A DNA stretch of 22,811 bases from Saprospiraceae bacterium (lineage in GTDB: Bacteria > Bacteroidota > Bacteroidia > Chitinophagales > Saprospiraceae): positions 1-22,811 of the forward strand of contig JABWAJ010000016.1 in the NCBI GenBank assembly GCA_013361075.1, given 5' to 3'. The stretch's first letter is position 1; each line of letters begins with the position of its first letter. The position numbers were made by a program, and so were the translations under genes. This document shows, in pieces, positions 20,540 through 22,811 of this stretch. Below the pieces are notes generated by a model. The model was not told where the DNA came from. It saw nothing but the letters and a program-made list of their open reading frames with translations, and did not search any database.

Positions 20540-22811
20540 TAAACTCATTTGCAATAACCCATACTACGAACCGTCGGTGCATTGGAAAAACACCGGAGGG
20601 CAGCAGTACGAACGCCGCGAAGGCAGGCGGGATGCAGGCTACACCGTTGCTACCCGCGAACAGGCAAGGCAGGGGGCGGGCACCTTCCGGGAGCTGGTTT
20701 TGGTCAACCAGTTGCGCGAACGGGTGAGCCGTTGGCGGGGCGAAGGTTACCCGTTTACCTCCGGCACCACCCGGCGGCTTCTCCGGCATTGGACAGAACG
20801 CGACAAGCGGGAAGGGCTGACCCAGTTTTTCTTTTGTCAGATCGAAGCCATCGAGACGCTGATCTACTTAGTTGAAACGCCGGAAGGAGCGCAGTTTGCC
20901 CAAAGGATGCCCGGCGACGGCGGGGCATGGCAGCGGCTTTGCTGCAAAATGGCGACGGGCACCGGTAAAACCTTGGTTATGGCTATGACCATTGCCTGGC
21001 AGGTTTTGAACAAAGTGAACGATCCACGCAACGCGAAATTTTCCAAAAATGTCTTTATAGTCGCACCCAACCTAACCGTCAAAAGCCGCCTGCAAGTGTT
21101 GCACCCGGCAGCCAAAAAAGGGGCAGGCGACTGGATGGAAGACAACTACTACGAAGCCCACAACATTGTGCCATCCGAACTGATGCCCAACCTTCGGCAA
21201 GGCAACATCATCATTGAGAACTGGCACACCCTGGCATGGGATACGGAAGAACAAATCGCCAAGCGGAAGTCAGTGGACAAGCGGGGCGCAAAAAGCGACC
21301 GGGCCTATGTGCGCGAAGTGCTGGGCAACAAAATGGCTTCAGAGAAAAATATCATTGTCCTCAACGACGAAGCGCACCATGCCTGGCGGGTGCCCGCTGG
21401 AAGCAAAGTCAAAGGCTTAAAAAAAGAGGACATCAAAGATGCCACAATCTGGGTGGGCGGCCTCGACCGCATCCATCGGACTTGCGGCATTTTGCACTGC
21501 TTTGACTACACGGCTACCCCTTTCAGCCCGTCGGGCAAACAAAGCGATGAGGAAGCCGTGTTTCCATGGATTGTTTCAGATTTTGGATTGAACGACGCCA
21601 TCGAATCGGGTTTGGTCAAAACGCCGCGTGTGGTCATTCGTTCGGATGGGCAATTGGCAAAAATCCGCAATGAAATCCACTCCAAGCTTTACCATTTGTA
21701 CGATGATGAGGTAGTGAAAGCTTCCCTGAATTATAAAGGAGCCGATCCCGCTATGGGCCTGCCTTCCCTTGTCCGCAATGCCTTCATTTTGCTCAATGCC
21801 GATTGGTTGCTCAATTCAAAAAATTGGATTGAGAGCGGCCAAAAGGTGTTGCCCTCGATGATTACGATTTGCAACAGCACCGAAACCGCAGCGCGGGTAA
21901 AATATGAGTTTGACAAAAAATCATTGCATGGCACCATTTCCGAAATGGAAAAAATGCCGCTGTATGAGTCTGACCGCATCCTGCAAATTGATTCCAAAAT
22001 GCTGGATAATGCCGAAAGCCAGCGCGAAGCCATCCAGTTGTCGAGCGACGAAAACCTGACCAAAGATCAATTGGCCGAACGCTTGCGCCTGATGGTGGAC
22101 ACGGTTGGGCGGGTTGGGCAACCGGGAGAGCGGGTTTGCAACGTCATTGGCGTCAGCATGCTTTCTGAAGGTTGGGATGCCAAAACAGTGACGCACATCA
22201 TGGGCTTGCGGGCTTTTACATCTCAACTGCTTTGTGAGCAGGTCATCGGGCGGGGTTTGCGCCGCGTGTCCTATGATTTTGAAGATGGAGAAAACGTCCT
22301 TGCGGCTGACAACCTGCTGAAAGCCGAATACGTCAATATTTTTGGGGTGCCGTTCAGCCTCATTCCACAGGAAGGCGACGAAACCACCCTACCGCCAGCG
22401 CCGCCGCCTAAAAATGAAATCAAAATTGATCCGAAAAAAGCCGAGCATCAAATTGATCTGCCCAACATTCTCAGAATTGAAAACGTGATGCGGCCTTTGC
22501 TGACCATTGACACGGCCAGCGTAACGGATTTTGAAATTGATCCTTACCGCTTCATCACCGAGGCCGAATTAGGAGCCGTTGTGGAGGGTAAAGGGGCAGC
22601 AAAAGAGATTGCCAACATCAACCTGAAAGCCAGTACGGAAACCCGCTTACAAAGCGTGGTTTTTGCCGTTGCCCAGGGGCTGTTTGAGCAGGAATACAAA
22701 AAGCAAAACTGGCTGGGAAGGGAGCCTTTCTTGTTTGTGCAGTTTCTCAAAATCGTGCAGGATTTTTTGGACTCCGGGAAAGTGCGATTGGCGCAAGACC
22801 TGTTCAAAGAC
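20532..22811 (+). CDS. res: Type III-type restriction enzyme, Res subunit (partial, runs off the window)
   Basis: The frame starts at ATG 20532 (MIDKLICNNPYYEPSVHW) and is open for all 760 codons to the window edge. It is an SF2 helicase-type restriction subunit: Walker A ATGTGKT (141-147), Walker B/DEAH as NDEAHH (278-283), motif III DYTATPFSPSG (325-335), motif V SMLSEGWDAKTVTH and motif VI QVIGRGLRR (570-578). The NDEAHHAW and LSEGWD forms are those of Res-type enzymes. The PD-(D/E)XK endonuclease domain that cuts DNA is normally at the C-terminus, beyond the window. In classic type III systems, Res works only with Mod and cuts after ATP-driven communication between two unmethylated sites. 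It probably belongs to the same operon as mod. Confidence 0.92.
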   Translation, partial: MIDKLICNNPYYEPSVHWKNTGGQQYERREGRRDAGYTVATREQARQGAGTFRELVLVNQLRERVSRWRGEGYPFTSGTTRRLLRHWTERDKREGLTQFFFCQIEAIETLIYLVETPEGAQFAQRMPGDGGAWQRLCCKMATGTGKTLVMAMTIAWQVLNKVNDPRNAKFSKNVFIVAPNLTVKSRLQVLHPAAKKGAGDWMEDNYYEAHNIVPSELMPNLRQGNIIIENWHTLAWDTEEQIAKRKSVDKRGAKSDRAYVREVLGNKMASEKNIIVLNDEAHHAWRVPAGSKVKGLKKEDIKDATIWVGGLDRIHRTCGILHCFDYTATPFSPSGKQSDEEAVFPWIVSDFGLNDAIESGLVKTPRVVIRSDGQLAKIRNEIHSKLYHLYDDEVVKASLNYKGADPAMGLPSLVRNAFILLNADWLLNSKNWIESGQKVLPSMITICNSTETAARVKYEFDKKSLHGTISEMEKMPLYESDRILQIDSKMLDNAESQREAIQLSSDENLTKDQLAERLRLMVDTVGRVGQPGERVCNVIGVSMLSEGWDAKTVTHIMGLRAFTSQLLCEQVIGRGLRRVSYDFEDGENVLAADNLLKAEYVNIFGVPFSLIPQEGDETTLPPAPPPKNEIKIDPKKAEHQIDLPNILRIENVMRPLLTIDTASVTDFEIDPYRFITEAELGAVVEGKGAAKEIANINLKASTETRLQSVVFAVAQGLFEQEYKKQNWLGREPFLFVQFLKIVQDFLDSGKVRLAQDLFKD

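Overview
The window looks like a chromosomal segment of a Bacteroidota bacterium, probably from the Saprospiria/Lewinella side of the phylum (the phylum is well supported, the finer placement is a guess). The signs are a PorT-type component of the type IX secretion system (T9SS), a secreted protein with a C-terminal T9SS sorting domain, ubiE/menG next to porT, DUF1573 and TPR proteins with Bacteroidota-style signal sequences, and several promoter-like TAnnTTTG boxes (the Bacteroidota -7 element).

Layout. 1-298: the C-terminal end of a PolX-type PHP domain. 445-993: a DUF1573 lipoprotein. 1158-2507 (-): a secreted TPR protein, separated from the lipoprotein by a bidirectional terminator. 2508-2808: a gene-free stretch holding a palindromic, TTGG/TTACTGG-rich repeat. 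2809-5424 (-): gyrA. 5583-7009 (+): ubiE/menG overlapping porT. 7012-7590 (-): an AcpH-type ACP phosphodiesterase. 7720-11103 (-): a large Dna2-like nuclease-helicase. 11243-11938 (-): a membrane-anchored TPR protein. 12066-13148 (+): class II fructose-bisphosphate aldolase. 13168-13320: a 153-bp imperfect inverted repeat. 13340-14407 (-): a PA0069/Rv2578c-type radical SAM protein. 14584-16935 (-): a large secreted protein with a lysyl-oxidase-like domain and a T9SS tail. 16936-17413: a gene-free stretch.

17414-22811 (+) is an accessory restriction-modification locus. It has a long DNA methyltransferase of type III Mod type, a broken RhuM-family gene, and the first 760 codons of a type III-type Res helicase/endonuclease that runs off the window. 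The middle of mod (target-recognition region) is about 41% GC against about 59% on both sides, as expected if the specificity domain had been exchanged. The rhuM gene has lost its middle; its likely C-terminus survives out of frame and overlaps the res start.

The most distinctive items are the lysyl-oxidase-like T9SS cargo, which keeps the three copper histidines and the Lys/Tyr pair that form the LTQ cofactor in animal lysyl oxidases, and the mosaic, partly decayed restriction locus. The rest is mostly housekeeping. No rRNA, tRNA, CRISPR array or intact insertion sequence was seen.
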